DNA from: JBAXAB01 sp043718245
GTDB lineage: Bacteria > Patescibacteriota > Minisyncoccia > Phycocordibacterales > CAIZLB01
Reading direction: 5' to 3'
DNA: 12,773 nucleotides
Assembly: GCA_043718245.1 (NCBI GenBank)
Contig: JAYSWB010000043.1
Coordinates: 1 to 12,773, forward strand
The notes beneath the pieces are model-generated. The model did no database searches and had not been told where the DNA came from. It saw only the letters and a list, made by a program, of their open reading frames with translations. Numbering within the stretch: the stretch's first letter is position 1; the number at the start of each line of letters is the position of its first letter. The position numbers and the translations under genes are program-made. Shown piece by piece: positions 11,699 to 12,773 of the stretch.

Positions 11699-11791
11699 GT
11701 AATTTTTAATATATAATTAATCACTATACATAGCATATTACACTATATACAGTTATCCCCACAAATCATCGTTTTTACCCCCTTTCTCCTG

Positions 11792-11797
11792 TATAAT
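11792..11797 (+). promoter_or_regulatory. -10 box of the surface-protein gene
   Basis: A perfect TATAAT ends 13 nt before the ATG at 11811, giving a leader of about 6 nt. No clear -35 lies 16-18 nt upstream. The AT-rich 11687-11810 gap also holds TTATCCCCACA at about 11753, which resembles a DnaA box but is a single imperfect copy. Confidence 0.45.
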
Positions 11798-11810
11798 TTA
11801 CCTTAATCTC

Positions 11811-12773
11811 ATGTTCAAATTCCTACTGCAGATTCTGAGTGTCGTTTTGATATGCACCTTCGTATCAAAGAATGTTGCATACATTGTTCTTATTGATCCA
11901 AAGGACATACCAATCATTCGGCAGGAATACATGCAACCCATGTATGCAGACAAGAATTTCATTGTCGCAAAGCTCTTTGGTGTAAAGATTGCATATGGAG
12001 AGGAGATTAAGACTTCTACCTCTACAGTTAGTAAACCAAGCATGTTGGCTAACATCTTCACTGCAATCACTAATTTCTTTTCACAAATCTTTAACCCAGA
12101 AACTGTCATTGTTTTCCCACCAGACACAACTACTACCACTACAACCACAACAACCACTACTCCACCAATCAAAAGAGAAGAAGTGGTTACTCCAGATGCA
12201 CCCGTCATTGTTCCAAGAAGTCAATTAGTCATTCCAAATGTTCAAACTACTCCGATTGTTAAAGTAATTAACACAGGTGGTATTACAACAGAAGAGGTTG
12301 ACAGAAGAATTGCTACTGCAATATCTAATATCAATATTACCAATACAGAAAAAACAGTTTACGTAAACAATGGTGGTGGATATTCATACTCAGTACCATC
12401 AAACATCGTAGTACCAACAATCCCAACTACATATTCCTCAAACTGTATCACCGGCACAATGGCAGTGACATCAGGAGGTACTGGTACATCAACACCACCA
12501 ACATTGGGACAATTGTTGATGGGGAATGCAAGTGGTACTTACAATCTTGTTTCTACAAGTTCGTTGGGGATTGTAGGTGGAAGTGACGTAGACAACCTTT
12601 CACCTATTGAGGTGGGGTTTAGTAATACAGCAGCGGGAACAAATGCAAGTGCGGTGGGGTATTGTAATACGGCTTCGGGAACAAATGCAAGTGCGGTGGG
12701 GTATTGTAATACGGCTTCGGGGTGTCTCAGCTCCGCTTTTGGCCGCAGTAACATTGCCTTAAGTATTTGCAGT
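11811..12773 (+). CDS. Large secreted surface protein with YadA/Hep_Hag-like head repeats, 3' end beyond window
   Basis: The frame is open from ATG 11811 to the window end (321 codons, no stop). The N-terminus MFKFLLQILSVVLICTFVSKNVA is a signal peptide or anchor. After a globular stretch comes a run of 12 Thr followed by Pro-Pro (about residues 105-118), a glycosylation-prone linker. Then there is a possible coiled segment (TTEEVDRRIATAISNINITN). SGGTGTSTPPTLGQLLMGNASGTYNL...STSSLGI is a block I associate with large Patescibacteria surface proteins and phage-tail-fibre-like adhesins. From about residue 268, 14-residue units of the form GTNASAVGYCNTAS carry the SxAxG spacing of the left-handed beta-roll of trimeric autotransporter heads. 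It is probably exported, trimeric and adhesive; the C-terminal anchor or chaperone is not visible. Confidence 0.8.
   Translation, partial: MFKFLLQILSVVLICTFVSKNVAYIVLIDPKDIPIIRQEYMQPMYADKNFIVAKLFGVKIAYGEEIKTSTSTVSKPSMLANIFTAITNFFSQIFNPETVIVFPPDTTTTTTTTTTTTPPIKREEVVTPDAPVIVPRSQLVIPNVQTTPIVKVINTGGITTEEVDRRIATAISNINITNTEKTVYVNNGGGYSYSVPSNIVVPTIPTTYSSNCITGTMAVTSGGTGTSTPPTLGQLLMGNASGTYNLVSTSSLGIVGGSDVDNLSPIEVGFSNTAAGTNASAVGYCNTASGTNASAVGYCNTASGCLSSAFGRSNIALSICS
12636..12719 (+). repeat. Tandem 42-bp coding repeat in the surface protein
   Basis: Two copies (12636-12677 and 12678-12719) of a 42-bp unit encoding GTNASAVGYCNTAS are identical at nucleotide level. They are preceded by a half-diverged unit (GFSNTAA) and followed by a diverged one (GCLSSAFGRSNIA). 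The identity points to recent expansion or ongoing copy-number change. Most units carry a Cys. Confidence 0.9.

Noticed and set aside
11740..11770. DnaA-box-like TTATCCCCACA in an AT-rich gap, possible origin
   Set aside because: Only one imperfect box, and no dnaA, dnaN or box cluster nearby.
11798..12208. Minus-strand 136-codon frame with a poly-Val run
   Set aside because: The Val run is the complement of the Thr12 linker codons of the plus-strand surface protein, which has a signal peptide, promoter and repeats.
12636..12719. CRISPR-like short direct repeats
   Set aside because: The 42-bp units are contiguous with no spacers and are in-frame protein repeats.

Overview
The window looks like a chromosomal segment of a Patescibacteria/CPR bacterium, most likely of the Parcubacteria/Paceibacteria type. 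This is inferred from the gene repertoire and style, not from a marker phylogeny. Several genes have a -10 box only 6-13 nt before the ATG and no Shine-Dalgarno sequence, which suggests leaderless or near-leaderless mRNAs. Gene packing is tight, with 1-nt and 4-nt overlaps. The gene families are ones I associate with these genomes: a COG4087 HAD protein, a DUF192 protein, a ribonucleotide reductase with a C-terminal CxxC, and a large Thr-rich surface protein with YadA-like head repeats. All genes read well with the standard code.

Layout. Positions 1-93 are the last codons of an integrase-core transposase. At 192-653 (minus) is a HAD protein of the soluble P-type-ATPase-like family with its own terminator. 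Divergent from it is a membrane-anchored or lipoprotein gene (707-1195), followed at once by a decayed nucleotidyltransferase fragment (1203-1346). A UlaG-like metallo-beta-lactamase-fold hydrolase occupies 1533-2171. A gap with two tandem palindromic repeat elements (2196-2377) separates it from a four-gene, end-to-end overlapping operon (2436-4501): aquaporin, flavodoxin-fold NAD(P)H:quinone reductase, MsrB and a membrane-anchored DUF192 protein. Next come nrdA (4701-7313) and nrdB (7416-8411), an aerobic class I ribonucleotide reductase. Its small subunit has Phe in place of the radical Tyr and Glu as first metal ligand, the class Ic signature. An unrecognised Cys/His-containing protein (8567-9025) has a true Shine-Dalgarno and a structured leader. 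The type A RNase P RNA (rnpB, minus, about 9124-9544) is divergent from murJ (9609-11360). mscL (11357-11686, minus) runs into murJ tail to tail with a 4-nt overlap. The window ends inside a secreted repeat protein (11811 onward).

The main thread for follow-up is a dispersed palindromic repeat with core TTGACAATGGGCG. A perfect 32-bp palindromic copy lies inside rnpB, at the tip of an extra helix. Two looped copies lie in tandem before the aquaporin operon. A degenerate copy between nrdB and the orphan gene appears to serve both as the nrdB terminator stem and, through its embedded TTGACA, as the -35 box of the next gene. A second oddity is a duplicated, out-of-frame alternative C-terminal tail (again ending in a CxxC) directly after the nrdA stop codon.

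Functionally, the window combines DNA precursor synthesis (nrdAB), cell-wall lipid II export (murJ), osmotic safety (mscL), redox or methionine-sulfoxide repair (the 2436-4501 operon), tRNA processing (rnpB) and a surface structure.
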